This document shows positions 31,224 to 43,440 of a DNA stretch of 64,000 nt, in pieces. The notes beneath the pieces are model-generated. The model did not search any database. It saw only the letters and a list, made by a program, of their open reading frames with translations, and was not told the DNA's origin. The stretch lies in NCBI GenBank assembly GCA_036345935.2, contig JADWOT020000001.1:35129636-35193635 (forward strand), in the 5' to 3' direction. Source of the DNA: Taenia hydatigena. Lineage: Eukaryota > Platyhelminthes > Cestoda > Cyclophyllidea > Taeniidae. The position numbers and the translations under genes were made by a program. How positions within the stretch are numbered: the first letter of the stretch is position 1; each line of letters begins with the position of its first letter.

Positions 31224-34215
31224 GTCAAGAGTAATCAGTAATCATCAATACACTCAATAAAAACCACCCAGAGCATGGACCCATATGTAGACGCCTTTCT
31301 CGCTGTCTGGTTTCCTTGCCAGCTCTCAACTCTTGGTCGCACCTTGACTCATTTGTTAAATGGGCAACAATGGCTCAACTGACTAGTTCCCAGCGCATCT
31401 TACCTCATTACAGTGTCAACGTTCCCTGGAGGCGTTGATGCCAACCCTGCAGACCTTGGTGTCGTCATGACGAAGATGTCAGCAATGATGTAGCTCATTG
31501 CTAGTGGAAGCTAGTGTGGCGAAACATCAACACAAATGCAGACGATAGTCTTAAGATCTGAGGTCTAATTCCTCCCGTCCTTCTACTTTGATTATCTTCA
31601 TATTGAAAAGTTGCAAATGTAATCAAAGTAGGAGGTAGGTAGGAATTTTATATCAGATTCTTAAAACCTTCACTTGCGTTCAGGTTGCTGTTTTACGACA
31701 TGAACCCACGTTTTGGCAAAATTGATGGTGCTCGACAATGAGCTCAGATTGCGAAGAAGAGGTTAAATCCGGAAAACCCAAGTTGATTGCATTGCATTAT
31801 TTGAGCAGTGCAACTTCCTTTCGCCAATGTCTTCACGCCACCGAGGCGTGAGAATAGCGATGTGGTTGGCTCATTGCTCGTAAGAGTGAGGACAAAGACT
31901 TGAAATTTATGTGCGTGGCAGCGAGTTGTCAGGAAGGCGATGCGAGCCGCTGTTGCGAGCATGGATCGAATGCAACGAATCCAGCGAATGATGCTATGCT
32001 TAATGAAAGCCTCCTTTCAACTCTTTGTCAAATTTAAGATGTATTTAATGGTCATGCTGTGAGAGTGAGCGATAGGCTGAGGTGAGGAGAGCAAATGGTC
32101 AAAGAAGAGACGTGGGAGAAAATGGGATGACGCTTAGATTTAAATGCATGGATTCGCAAGTTGTGGGATTATTACATTTACTAAATTAATGGCCACAAGA
32201 GTTAGTGCTACCTGTTAAGTTTGTTTAAGTCGTTGTCATCTGCTTCGGTGCTAAGATTTGATTGAACCAATTTTCTGTCATCTAACAACACTTCTTTTGC
32301 TGAATCGAAGCTATAAAGTAAAAAAGTGGGTGATGCCTTACCCTACATCCGTAAAATTAGCACTGAACAGCCTCTGGTGTTAAATGTTTGGAATTACATC
32401 TCGGAATCTTGGTAAGGTTGACTGGTCAGTGTTTGCACAACTCGCGCAGTAACACTTCAAATTCTGACCAAACTGTCTGGCGATGGTGGCCACTACCACG
32501 ACAATGGCCGCCGTGGAGGTAATTGAGGCTTGTTGTTGCTGTTGTTGCTGTGTTCATCGTCACCGCCGCTGAGACTGCTGTAGCTGCTGGTGAGTTGATA
32601 AGTAAAGACACGCATCAAACTGGTAAATAGATCTACCAGTTTTGGCATGCTTGCCTTGCTGAACCATCCTCTTAGTCAAGCGATGGGCATTCTGAAGAAA
32701 TGTTTCTCGTTAAGGAAGGGAATTGAATCCATAATGGCAGCAATGACTACCAAGCAGCTTAAGGCTACTCCCGTTCTCTTGCGACTAGTAGAGTAAGTAA
32801 GTGAAGGCCAAGGCAGTAAAGATAAACGCAATGGAGCAGTCCCACTTTGCAAGGAGGATGACATTCCCCTAAATTCGGAAAGAGGTCGTTTAAAAGAGGT
32901 TTCATCGTATTGCAACTTATTTGTACTGGGTGAATACCCTGTCACGATGCAAGAATTGTCAGCACATCTGCGTTTTTCACATGCCGCCAACCCCATCGAT
33001 ACGTATCAACACATTGTGAGTGCAACATTTCAGGTCAGGTCTAACATTTGGCCCACACACACTCAGGCATCGACCACGCGATAACCGGTTGACTAACGTG
33101 TCATTCGTTCGTGATACTGTCAAACCAAAGGATTCTAATCCTTTAGTTAGATGGGAATGGGTGCATTAGGCTATGGCTAGTATGTACGGTAGTAGCTGTC
33201 AGTGGACGTTTCTAAGCAATGATTAAACAAAGCAACCGATAAAATACACCACTTTCTCCCCTACTTAACAGCTATGAGCAACTGCAAGACGTCAACGGGA
33301 TTGTAGGGAGCTTCTCATGATGCGCTCAAACCCTGCGAGGAGACTTGGTAGGAACGCATACCTTAAGGGTGTGCGCTGTCCTACTGACCACAAGCCTAGT
33401 TATGGCAACAACTGGCTGAGTCACAAGGTTTCAGTCTTGCGTTCTACAGTACGATGAGCAAATCATGGTCATGTGAAAGATGAGCCAAGTATTAGTAAAC
33501 TTAACTTTTCAAAGGTACATCTACCGGCCCCGATAATTTTAAGGCCCCACCCAACTGCGCCATTACAACCATCCAGTCGGCTTTACTATCGCATTCGTTG
33601 CGCTTGCTTCTTGCAAGTGTGATGTCTACAGAGGTGTCCTTCTGACTAACCGAGTTCTCGTAATTTTGGTGGTTTTAGGACCCACTGGGGAGATAAGGAA
33701 CTGAAAAGACCAAATAAGAGAGAATTTTTCCACTTCTTTGCTGGTCGGATTTTACTGTTGTGAGCTGCTCCCTCTGCCTTTATCTGAGTTACCACTGCTT
33801 GTGATAGTCGATTAACGCGATAGCTAATTTAGACCAACGGGTTAGAAGATAAATGAGCAGCAAGTGCTTAAGAGGGATGGAGACGAGTAGCATGAGAGCC
33901 TAGAGTGTAAATACTGTTGAATGCTCAAATGGAAGCTAAGAACATGGGCTTTGATCTAAAAGAAGCTGCAGCATTCGAAGCATCTTCGAAGTACCTGCCT
34001 ATCTTTCCTCTTTTACTAAAGACGGAAAACTACGTGTGCCACATTAAGCGCACCACACTCAGCAAGGGACATTCCGGCCTTGTTGCGGTCTCCTTTCCAC
34101 AGTCTTATTACTTCAGTCACGAGCCGCACACACATCTGTCCTTCCATGCAAGTAAACAAGAAAGCTGACAGATAGGCAGACACTGAAAGACGCTCCGCAG
34201 ACGAATTCGTTGTCC
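31224..34215. other. No gene confirmed
   Basis: A minus-strand frame at 32676-32996 (106 codons) and a plus-strand frame at 33917-34168 have fairly normal amino-acid composition but no motif. Near 32530-32580 there is a CTG/TTG-rich stretch whose minus strand reads as Gln/Thr/Asn-rich. At 31410-31491 a plus-strand stretch after ATTACAG reads VSTFPGGVDANPADLGVVMT and stops. None can be assigned. Confidence 0.3.
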
Positions 34216-34219
34216 CACA

Positions 34220-34735
34220 TATATATGTGGCTACACGGCTAACACACCGATCGTCGAGGCGAAGATGACATGACTCTGTCGCAGAGAAATTGTCGATTTC
34301 CGACAGCTCCAACTAACCATCGGAAAGGTGGTACACATCTACGCCAACTTCACATGTTACGCCATGTGCTGGTACGTCTGATTCTGCCCCAAGGTGAGCT
34401 ACAAGCCTAAATATTTGCTCTCCTCTCTCGCCTCATTTGAGAGGCGTACTTGGCTCTCTATAGAGGAGTGGGATTGCAGTCAACCCGCACAGGAGGTTAA
34501 AGCGCACTCGTTAATCACACCTCACCACGATGAAAAGAGCACTCATCTTCCATCCTCTGAGACTCTGGCATATGCTTCAGACTCAAGGAGGAGGTGTGTC
34601 TCCTTCCATTTAACCAACACCCCTAAGGTTACCCTCGAACAGTCGCGTCCTTCTATTCTCAGCCAGCTCTACTGAAGACTAAAGTGCGAAGTGGAATCTA
34701 ATGTCAAACATCCAGAGAATCCATCTTGAAATCTC
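34220..34735 (+). repeat. Repeat family Q copy
   Basis: The first two thirds match 44770-45150 (shared 'acatgac' near the start, then 'tacaag.c.aaatat.' and 'gatgaaaag/gatgatatga' phrases). The last 170 bases match 55893-56040 at about 90% ('gagactctggcatatgcttc', 'gtggaatctaatgtcaaaca'). Confidence 0.6.
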
Positions 34736-34989
34736 GGCAATGACACGCAGCAGATTTGATGCCTGGCCAATCGCCGTGGCTTAGCTTGCCATTGATATCA
34801 TTTCTGTGACTTTATACAAGGACCAAAGCAATCGAATGTTGAAGCACTTTGAAGGTTGAAGTGGTCAAATAGATTGTTGGACAGTCTCTCTTTACGATAC
34901 ACCACACAAGTCAACGTGGAGTCCAGCTCATTGTAGCATTGAAATTCGGGGTACCGACAGGTCTCAAGGTGATCAGCGTTGCCAACCTT

Positions 34990-35540
34990 GATGTACCACT
35001 TAGTGCTTCTTCCTCCTACTTATTCGATTGATCTCGACCACCACCTCCTACAGGTAACTATCGCGCCCCTCACACCTACTCACCTACTCACTTTCAAAGC
35101 ACCATTGCCAATTTCAATCCCTTCTACATGATGCTTCTCAAATTAGGTAATAAAAATTAGCATTTAAAGTGTCCTAAAATTTATTTAAATCATACAACTA
35201 TGCAGGAGTGAAGGATGACAGGTGGTAAAGAGCACGAGCAACCAAGTAGCAGAAAGAGGAACAAAAAACAGTATCTAAGTTATTTTAACTTGACAGTAAC
35301 ACGCATACTGTCACCATGTCACCATGTAGACTGCATTACGGCAGCAATTCACCAGTGCAAAGACCAGGTACGTGCAGAAGAAGGCTGCGCAGACTTATTC
35401 ATCCACCAACAGAGTCATCGCCAAGTCACCGAAGCAATCACCCTAGTGTGTTGGACGCAAACACGTGGAATACGTGAGACTATGTAGGCTATCTGCTCCC
35501 ACTCTGCTCTTTCCACGGGTGTGGAGGTCAAAGAGGAGAA
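34990..35540 (-). repeat. Repeat families D and L, contiguous copy
   Basis: D part: 'cctcctacaggtaactatcg' and the CACCTACTCAC run, as at 57.6, 61.5 and 62.8 kb. L part from about 35300: 'caattcaccagtgcaaag' and 'cactctgctctttcca', matching 57930-58220. The orientation is the same as at 57 and 62.6 kb and opposite to 1985 and 61 kb. Confidence 0.6.
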
Positions 35541-35619
35541 ACGAAAGCTGCATTTCTACATTTAGAGAAGGTGTGCAGCAGAACGAAACGAGTAGGTTAT
35601 GCAGGTGGGTATCAGCATC

Positions 35620-35880
35620 CATCACTGGTGCTATGAGTAACGAGGTGACGTGGTGATGTTTAAGCACGTTTGGATAAGGACCAGTGCTGTTGCTCTACCT
35701 CCGTTGTCTCTGTAATTAACGCTTCTGCAACACTCCGCCGAATTCCACGACCAGAGTGATCACAGCATCATTAATGGTGACGGATACCTAGCCACTTCGT
35801 CAGGTCGTCGCACTTGCGTCATATGTGCGTGACCAATCAGTATTCCAAGTTAGAGGAGAATCGTTCGTCGAACACGTCTC
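35620..35880 (-). repeat. Repeat family B copy
   Basis: Reverse complement of the 1085-1400 type ('cgttcgtcgaacacgtctctgg' near its end). It sits beside the A pair, as B does at 1 kb, in inverted order. Confidence 0.55.
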
Positions 35881-35934
35881 TGGCTGCCGACCTGTCGTCA
35901 AATGAGATTTATAAAAATCGACCACCTAAAGCCG

Positions 35935-36560
35935 CTACCAACCCGATGAACTCAAGGCGTGATAAAAAGCATTAACTTCGTGTATTCTTACCAGGCATAG
36001 TATCATCATCAGGTTGAGGTCTAGAGGCAGCACAAAGGGCAGAAAGGTCAGCCTCAATTTACGCTGCGCACGTCCATCCACCTCAGAATTGCGGGCTAGC
36101 TGAATAGCCACGCCCAAGTTTTGTGGCAGCCATTTCTCGCCCAAAGCGAATTTGAGCACGATGTACTGACTGACAACAAAGGTTATGCAGTAGTAATTTA
36201 CTAGAATAGGCCTGCCTCTCGATTCAAGCAACGCAGGAGAGAGTACGAGATTTTATTTCTTTGGTCACTGATCCGTTTGGTAAAATGACGGTGGCACATT
36301 ATTTTTCTGCTTGGCCACTTTTCCTGACATCGTCTGCGCACAGATGCTCAAATTCGCCTTGGCCAAGAAGTAGCTGCACGAAAATTTGAGCGCGTCTACT
36401 CAGTTAGACTTACATTCTGTGGTGAATAGGCGTACGTAATGTGGATTTCCGTTAGGCCATTCCAATCTTCGTGCTGTTGGTTAAATTCAACCTGGCCAGG
36501 AGGCTGTTTTTCGTAATGAAAAACAAAATTAACGCTTTGATTACGCCTGGAGTTTGTTTG
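35935..36560. repeat. Repeat family A, inverted pair
   Basis: The minus-strand copy at 35935-36240 is open for about 97 codons and is roughly 83% identical in DNA to 770-1060. The plus-strand copy at 36330-36560 reads MLKFALAKK-stop, then QLDLHSVVN and CGFPLGHSNLRAVG, matching the 48.3 kb copy. The whole pair is the inverse of 535-1065. Confidence 0.65.
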
Positions 36561-36659
36561 ATTGGTAAAAGCTTTCAATGGTTGGTTTTTGACATGTTGC
36601 GAAAAATACAGCGTCCATTCATTCCTGCTTAGTAGTCGTTTTCTTAGAGCCAGTAGCTT

Positions 36660-36890
36660 GAGCACAGGTAGGCGACATTCACCATGACTAGTAACATGAG
36701 TAGCGAGGTAGCTTAATGAGAATGAAGGACATTAGGAGAAGGCTCGGCGATGTCACTGCTGCTGCTAGGAGGCCGAGATGCATGCACACGCGCAGCTCTG
36801 GTGATCAGAAGGGTTGGATTAACCACCTCCACAGCCGCTTCTTCATAACGGCATATTTGCTGTATATATATATATATGTGCTGGACTAAG
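36660..36890 (+). repeat. Repeat family O copy with short (TA)n
   Basis: Matches 51240-51480 in the same orientation ('gaggtagctt(a/g)atgag', 'cgcagctctg/cgtagctctg', 'tgatcagaa'). A 15-base TA run at 36863-36877 is followed by a B-like phrase (gcttgacgaactg). Confidence 0.5.
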
Positions 36891-37049
36891 TTTTTCTCAA
36901 TGCTAGCTGAGAAGCGCTTGACGAACTGCTGGAACTGGCTTCACCTGCCTTCGATTAAGAAACGGACTCTCTCTGCCCGCTCTCACTCACTCGTTTTGAG
37001 GCAAAGAAAGCCGTGAATGTGACATTCCAATGAATCTGTTAGAGGATAG

Positions 37050-39100
37050 GAGTTAACAACGGACAACAATCTAGCTGTTTCATTTGCAAGTAGCACAAGC
37101 CTTGCTGCCCGTGTAAATCAGCATGTCCAAGATTAATGCGACCAGGGCGGAAAAGGAATGTCAAAGCCAAAGAGCTACGATGCGATGATCCACTCGAATG
37201 TACAAGGTGTTGGTCTAGAGGCAGAATTATGAGGAAGGGGAGAGAGGTCAGAGTCTACAGTCGCATACTCATAGAGTGGGAATTGTAGGTCTGTAATTCC
37301 TAGTTTTAATATAATCTGTAACTCATTACCCCCTCCTCTCAGCTTTGTAGCCTCCTCCTCCTGATAAAAGAAATAAAAGACCAAATAGATAGATCGAATT
37401 TTAGCATTTAGGTTCGAGGTGCAGAGAAATATTTTTGTCCTTCGGATGCACTGAGGAGCACGAGTGGACCCTCGTGCACTGTAACACATCTGCCACGTCT
37501 CAATAACAACGACAATTGGTGGTTGACCTGGACCCCAAACGCTCCACACTTGGTTCATTTCACTGACAGCTCTCTAGCCACGGATAACACGGAGATTGAC
37601 GATAGCGTTTTCCTTCAGAGAACCAATACAGTTTTACTATTTCCTGCTTATTTGCACCTAAATAGCGAATTGTGTAACACTTATCACGAAAGTTAATTTA
37701 AAAATGGGAAGATATGCCCACGATGCTCAGTTTTATTCAAAGTAGGACAGGAGTTGCATGACTAGCCTGCTAAAGCGTCCATCTAAAATTTAACAGAATA
37801 ACTTTTAAGCCTAGAATAATTGCAATTTCCGATTGTGCTACTGAAGTCATTGGAATAATCTATCAGTGATTTCTCATTTCTATTCGGTGTCTGTATGACC
37901 GAAACTGACGCTCCTTTCCAAGACGCCCGATTGCTTGTCTGATTCACATTTCTGCTGCCTCAGCGCCATTTCGTGCGGCGGTGGACTCTGGTAAAGAGAG
38001 CGACCAAGTGTTCAAAGAGGAATGTGTGTGTGTTTATTTACTTTTGCTCATGACGAAACTGCACCTGTACCAACTGACTTGCAACTTATCCAAAACGAAC
38101 ACACTTAATTCTTTCTCTAGCTGCCATACCAGCATCAAGCAGTCTGAGAGGTGTGTCATCTGTTGCTTGACACTCACTTGGCCATATTAACCGCCAGGTG
38201 CCTGTGTTACTACGCCACTGAAATCCTTAAAACTTAGGTTAGGTCGACCAATTTATGCAGAACTGCCATCTCTGCTGCAGTAGCTCTGACTATGGCACAT
38301 CCATTTGACATGTTAAATAGGTCACAATAGTTGGTGAGGGTAAGAGAGGCTACGTCTCAAGTTGATCAGTGATCCATCAAGTAGAGGAAGCAATGCCAAG
38401 TGGAGCATGCGATTGTCTCCAGTCTTCAAAGCATTCATAAAATCGAGTTAAAGGTAAAAGAGAGGTTGTGCCCTACGGGAATTTCAACAGTGCTATCCTC
38501 TACACTGCAAATTGCTCCGGTCAACAACCTACTTAATGGCCAGATCTCTAGCTATCAAGCAACTCGAATCATTCAGTGAGTGCAGGCAGCGAGCGCTCTT
38601 CATAGGTGTTGCAATAAATGAAGCAGAGTGATGAGGGTGATGCTGGATTAGTGAGTAGCCTTCTCCCTCGAGGGCAGATGACAACGATTCCGTAGCGAGA
38701 TGCGTTTTCGCCGAACGCCTCCTGCCTAGTCTTGGTGTATCGTAAGTGTACCGATATGACGAAGTGGTTGGAGAACCGTCTCAATTGATGAATGATGCAG
38801 TGGTAAATCCTCATCATTCTTCTCCACTCATTCTATTACCAGTGAAAGTGGATGACATCTACCTGCATTAATCTTCTTCTTTTAAGGAAAATGACGTCAA
38901 AGTGGGTAGATAGGTTTGTAGGAGTCATTCCCTGTCGTTGATACCACAATGAATGCGATAGCGTGGTGAGGTTGACGAAAATTTCAATAATGAGACGAAT
39001 TCTTGCGGCTGGTTTGCTCAGATTTGGTGGATGTGTATGCCTAGGGAACGAAAAAGCAGATTGCGATTGGGATTTGTGAAGGTAATCGTGCGTGGTTTAG
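37050..39100 (+). repeat. Inverted repeat P2, left arm
   Basis: Pairs with 40777-42799 along its whole length, roughly 85-90% identical. Outer ends share 'gttaacaacggacaacaa' and inner ends 'gctggtttgct(c/t)agatttggtgg'. A third, partial copy of its middle (about 38088-38590) lies at 55400-55895. A B copy is embedded at 38570-38830. A conserved translated stretch in both arms (minus strand here, about 37175-37380) contains EEATKLRGGGNELQIIL and FPLYEYATVD, so part may be exonic. The protein is not recognised. Confidence 0.85.
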
Positions 39101-40259
39101 AACTCAACCGGAGATTATAAGACGTTTTTTTGTTTGCATAGGCGCTTCGTAACGAAAACCTATGTTTTTGACCAAATTCAGTGATATGGAATGACTTACC
39201 ACTTGATTCACTTACATGATTAAGCAGCTATCCGACCACCCAAAATCCCTGATGGGGCGAATCCCTTGACACGGTAAGGTATCAGCAACTATGCTACCGT
39301 GTCTTTGATCCTTAAGATGAGTAAAATGACCAACAGTCCGAATGGTTGGTCATGTTTAAGATGATACAACAACGTGATGCGACTGTGGCTCCCAGTTAAT
39401 CGACTGCTTAGCGGTCTGGTTAGTGAAAAGCTCATCACCCACATCAGTTGGCTGCTTAATAGGTACCTTCGACCCTCCACAATCTGCTGCCAGATGAGTC
39501 AGCTAGACTTGAACTTCAATATTTATTGTCCAAGCTGTAGAACGACTGAATGGCCCATCAACTAACCAACAGCTTTGATCGAGCATTATCCCTTGGCTAA
39601 GTCAAGTGCCAACATGAAGCCAAAAGGCTATAGAAGCGGCTTGACAACTGCTAAAGTAGAGTGAAATGGAATTTGATGCCAACTGACCCATAATAAATTT
39701 TGGTAACTCGGCACGTGAGATGCAAGTGGATCCAATTATCTTTCATACGAAAAGGGAACAATCAAAGTGAATCCCAACGTGAAAGCAGATTCTTGCCCTC
39801 AGCTAATGCATGTGGTGATTTGATCTTGCAATTAATCAAACCTGCAAGATCAAGCTCAACGTACGTCTCTTGTCAGCTTGTCCTGGAGGGTTCAGGTGAC
39901 TCACGAGAAGCCTCGACAAGTCAGCTGACCTCCTGCAGTAGTCCAAAAGCTAGCAATTTGGGTGAGCAATACGTGGTTGCATAGGTTTTGTGACAAGCCA
40001 GCCATGCAGTACGACAACAGAGGCACATCGTGGGAGAGAAAGCTTCAGGCAAAGATAGGACTACCTTGTTTTCTTTGCATCGAGTAGAATGCAAACAAGT
40101 AGTGAGCACTCTCTTGGTGGTGCTATGAGCTAGTCGAAGTGATAAGGGTTGTGCTGGCACAGAGAGTACCCTTCCTCCTCGAAGGCAGATGAGGATGGGT
40201 TGTAACCTCGCATGGAGGGTGGCAATATTGGTCACCTTAGGGCTACATTTCCGGCCCAT
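39101..40259. other. Spacer of inverted repeat P2; no gene recognised
   Basis: Holds a weak B-like stretch near 40080-40220 and short phrases related to 43-44 kb. No supported frame. Confidence 0.35.
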
Positions 40260-40600
40260 AAAGGGTAGCATCGAGGCTGTTAAAACAGGTATGATGACTT
40301 TGGAGTGATTTTGGATAGCAAAACATTTGTTGATACGTCAAGTTGGTCGCGCATGTTATTAGAGGCATGACACAGGCTAGATCTACGGATGGCCGTCGAT
40401 CTACTGAGAGAAGGATATGGTGACAAGAGAATAATGTGATTAACTGTTACATTCAAGGCGTTCATAAAAGCGAATGGTGGCAGAAATAAAAAATGCTCCT
40501 CCGAATTCCCTTCACTGCTAACCCCTACTCGGGTAAATTCCGTCGTTTTACAAACTACTTAACGGCTGGATCACTGACTAACAAACATTACATTTATTCC
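40260..40600 (-). repeat. Repeat family H copy
   Basis: Direct copy of 3040-3430 ('gacaagag.ataat.t.att' and 'ggtggcag(c/a)aataaa'). Confidence 0.5.
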
Positions 40601-40604
40601 CTCA

Positions 40605-40676
40605 GAATGGGTGGAGTGAGGACAGGTAGCGAGCGCTCTTCATTAATGATGCCATGAACGAGGCAGAGTAATGCGC
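40605..40676 (+). repeat. Start of a B/P2-type copy cut by the assembly gap
   Basis: Seventy bases matching 38560-38640 in the plus orientation ('gcgagcgctcttcat', 'gaggcagagtaatg') run straight into the Ns. Confidence 0.6.
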
Positions 40677-40776
40677 NNNNNNNNNNNNNNNNNNNNNNNN
40701 NNNNNNNNNNNNNNNNNNNNNNNNNNNNNNNNNNNNNNNNNNNNNNNNNNNNNNNNNNNNNNNNNNNNNNNNNNNN
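40677..40776. other. Assembly gap (100 N)
   Basis: Exactly 100 Ns, the usual placeholder for a gap of unknown size. It lies between a plus-oriented partial copy and the inverted right arm of P2, that is, at the turn of a palindrome. Translations crossing it are meaningless. Confidence 1.
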
Positions 40777-42799
40777 TAACCCACGCTCGATTGCCTTCAC
40801 ACAACCCAATGGCGAACTGATTTTTCGGTCCCCTTAGGCATGCACATCCACCAAATCTAAGCAAACCAGCTGCAAGGATTCGTCTCAATATTAGGATCTT
40901 CGTCATCCTCACCAGTCTAGCACATTCATCGTTTTACCAACAATAGGGAATGACTCCTACAAACCTATCCACCCACCTTGACGTCATTTCCTTAAAAGGA
41001 GTAGATCAATGCAGGTAGGTGTCATTTACTTTCATTGGCAACATCATGAGTGGAGAAGGATGATGAAGACTAACCACTGCATCATTCATCAATTGAGACG
41101 GTTCTCCAACCACTCCGTCATATCGGTACACTTACGGTACACCAAGACTAGGCGAGAGGCTTTGGCGAAGACGCATCTCGCCACGGAACCGTTGTCATCT
41201 GCCCTTGAGGGAGAAGGCTACTCACTAATCCAGCATAACCCTCATCACTCTGCTCCATTCATTGCAGCACCTATAAAGAGCGCTCGCTGCCTGCACTCAC
41301 TGAATGATTCGGGATGCTTGATAGCTAGAGATCTGGCCATTAAGTAGGCTGCGGACCGGAGCAATTTGCAGTGTAGAGGATAGCACTGTTGGAATTCCTG
41401 TGGTCCACATCCTCTCTTTCGGCTTCAATCCGATTCCATTAATGCTCTGAATGCTGGAGACAATCGCTTACTCCACTTGGCATTACTTCCCCTACTTGAT
41501 GGATTGCTGATCAGCTTGAGACGTAGCCTCTCTTATCCTTACCAACTGTTGTGACCCATTTGACATGTCAAATGGATATGCCATAGTCAGAGCTACTGCA
41601 GCAGAGATGACAGCTCTGCCTAAATTGTTCGACTTAACCTAAGTTTTAAGGATTTCAGTGGCATAGTAACACAGGCGTCTAACGGTTAATGTGGCCGAAT
41701 GAGTGTCAAGCAACAGATGACACACCTCTCAGACTGCTTGATGCTGAGAGAGAGAATTAAGTGTGTTCGTTTTGGATAAGTTGCAAGGCAGTCGGTACAG
41801 GTGCAGTTTCGTTATGAGCAAAAGAAAATACGCACACACACACACTCGTCTTTGAACACTTGGTTGCTCGCTTTACCAAAGTCAACCACCACACATAAAA
41901 CAATGCTGAGGCAGCAGAAACATCAATTAGACAAACAACAGGCCGTCTTTGAAAGGAGCGTCAGTTTCGGTCATACAGACACCGAATGAGTAATCACTGA
42001 TAGATCATCCCAATGACTTTAGTAGCACAATCGAAAATTGCAATCATTCTAAGCTTGAGAGTTATTCTGTTAAATTTCACGTAGACACTTTAGCAGGCTA
42101 GATATGCAACTCATGTCCTACTTTGAATAAAACCAAGCATTGTGGGCATATCTTTCCATTCTTAAATTAACTTCTGCAATAAGTGTTACACCAATAGCTA
42201 TTTGGGTAAAAATAAGCAGAGAATGGTAGAACTGTGTTGGGTCCCTGAAGAGAAACGTTATCGTCATTGTCCGTGGTACCCGTGGCTAGAGAGCTGTCAT
42301 TGAAATGAACCAAGTGTGGAGCGTTTGGGATCCAGGTCAACCACCAATTATCGTTGTTATTGAGACGTGGCAGATGTGTTACAGCGCACGAAGGTCCACT
42401 CGTGCTCCTCATTTCCTCCGAAGAACAAACCCAAATGCTAAAATTTGATCCATCCATTTGGCCTTTTATTCCTCCTATCAGGAGGAGGAGGAGGCTACAA
42501 AGCTGAGAGGAGGGGGTAATGAGTTACAGATTATATTAATACTACGAATTGCAGACCTACAATTCCCACTCTATGAGTATGCGACTGTAGACCCTGACAC
42601 CTCTCTCCTCTCTCATAATTCTGCCTCGAAACCAATACCTTGTACATTCGAGTGGATCATCGCATCGCTGCTCTTTGGCTATTACATTCCTTCTCTGCCC
42701 TGGTTGCATTAATCTTGAACATGCTGATTTACACGAACAGTAAGGCTTTTGCTACTTGCAAATGAAACAGCTAGGTTGTTGTCCGTTGTTAACTCCTGG
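40777..42799 (-). repeat. Inverted repeat P2, right arm
   Basis: Reverse complement of 37050-39100, beginning immediately after the gap. It retains the EEATKLRGGGNELQIIL reading on the plus strand near 42490-42540 and the CA-rich stretch at 41833-41845. Confidence 0.85.
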
Positions 42800-42819
42800 T
42801 TCGGCCAGTCACATATTCA

Positions 42820-43440
42820 ACGACATGAGAGACTGAATGGCAGACTGTATGAAAGCCCAAAGAAACCTGACAGAGAGCGTTGTCCACCTTAGATATCACT
42901 TGCCTTTGGAATCGTTATAATCATCAATCTATACCGAGGAATAGGTCTCGTTTTGGCTATTGGTCAGTTGATGGACTAGTCATTCAGTCAACAATTTGTG
43001 CCCACGTGGCTAGCTGGTTGGCTGGAAGCATGTTGAGGGCATGACAAGTATACTGGATAGGCAAAAGAGGCAGATAGTGAGCCATTAGTGAAGCAGTGCG
43101 CTTATTGGCTGCTGATTAACCTGGAACCCGGCCACGCTCTATAGTCATTTCGTTACCAACTTGATCGACCAATTGGATCGATGATCTGCAAGTCAACGGC
43201 AGACTCCGAATGCTGTAGCAATAAGTGATTACAAACAAATTGGGAAACGACTAATTGCCATTAGTGGTGCACGTACGAAAGTTGGCAATAATGCCTACTT
43301 GTGACGCGTATTTCGGCTTTTTAAGGGAGGATGTGGGATGAATACGTGACTGAGTAAAATGAGTTGGCGGAGCGACACATCATTGAAGTCTTTGACGTCT
43401 CACTGTAGTCCATCGGCACATTATGACATTAATTAATAAG
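42820..43440 (+). repeat. Repeat family J copy
   Basis: Matches 52340-52710 (same orientation) and 56100-56770 (inverted). Anchors are 'tgatctgcaagtcaacg', 'cgaaagttggcaat' and 'ggctagctggttggctgg'. Confidence 0.6.

Noticed and set aside
32426..32611. Gln/Asn/Thr-rich minus-strand frame as a transcription-factor exon
   Set aside because: It is produced by CTG/TTG repeats and has no domain on either side.
40594..40912. Reading frames running through the N block
   Set aside because: They are translations of unknown bases and mean nothing.
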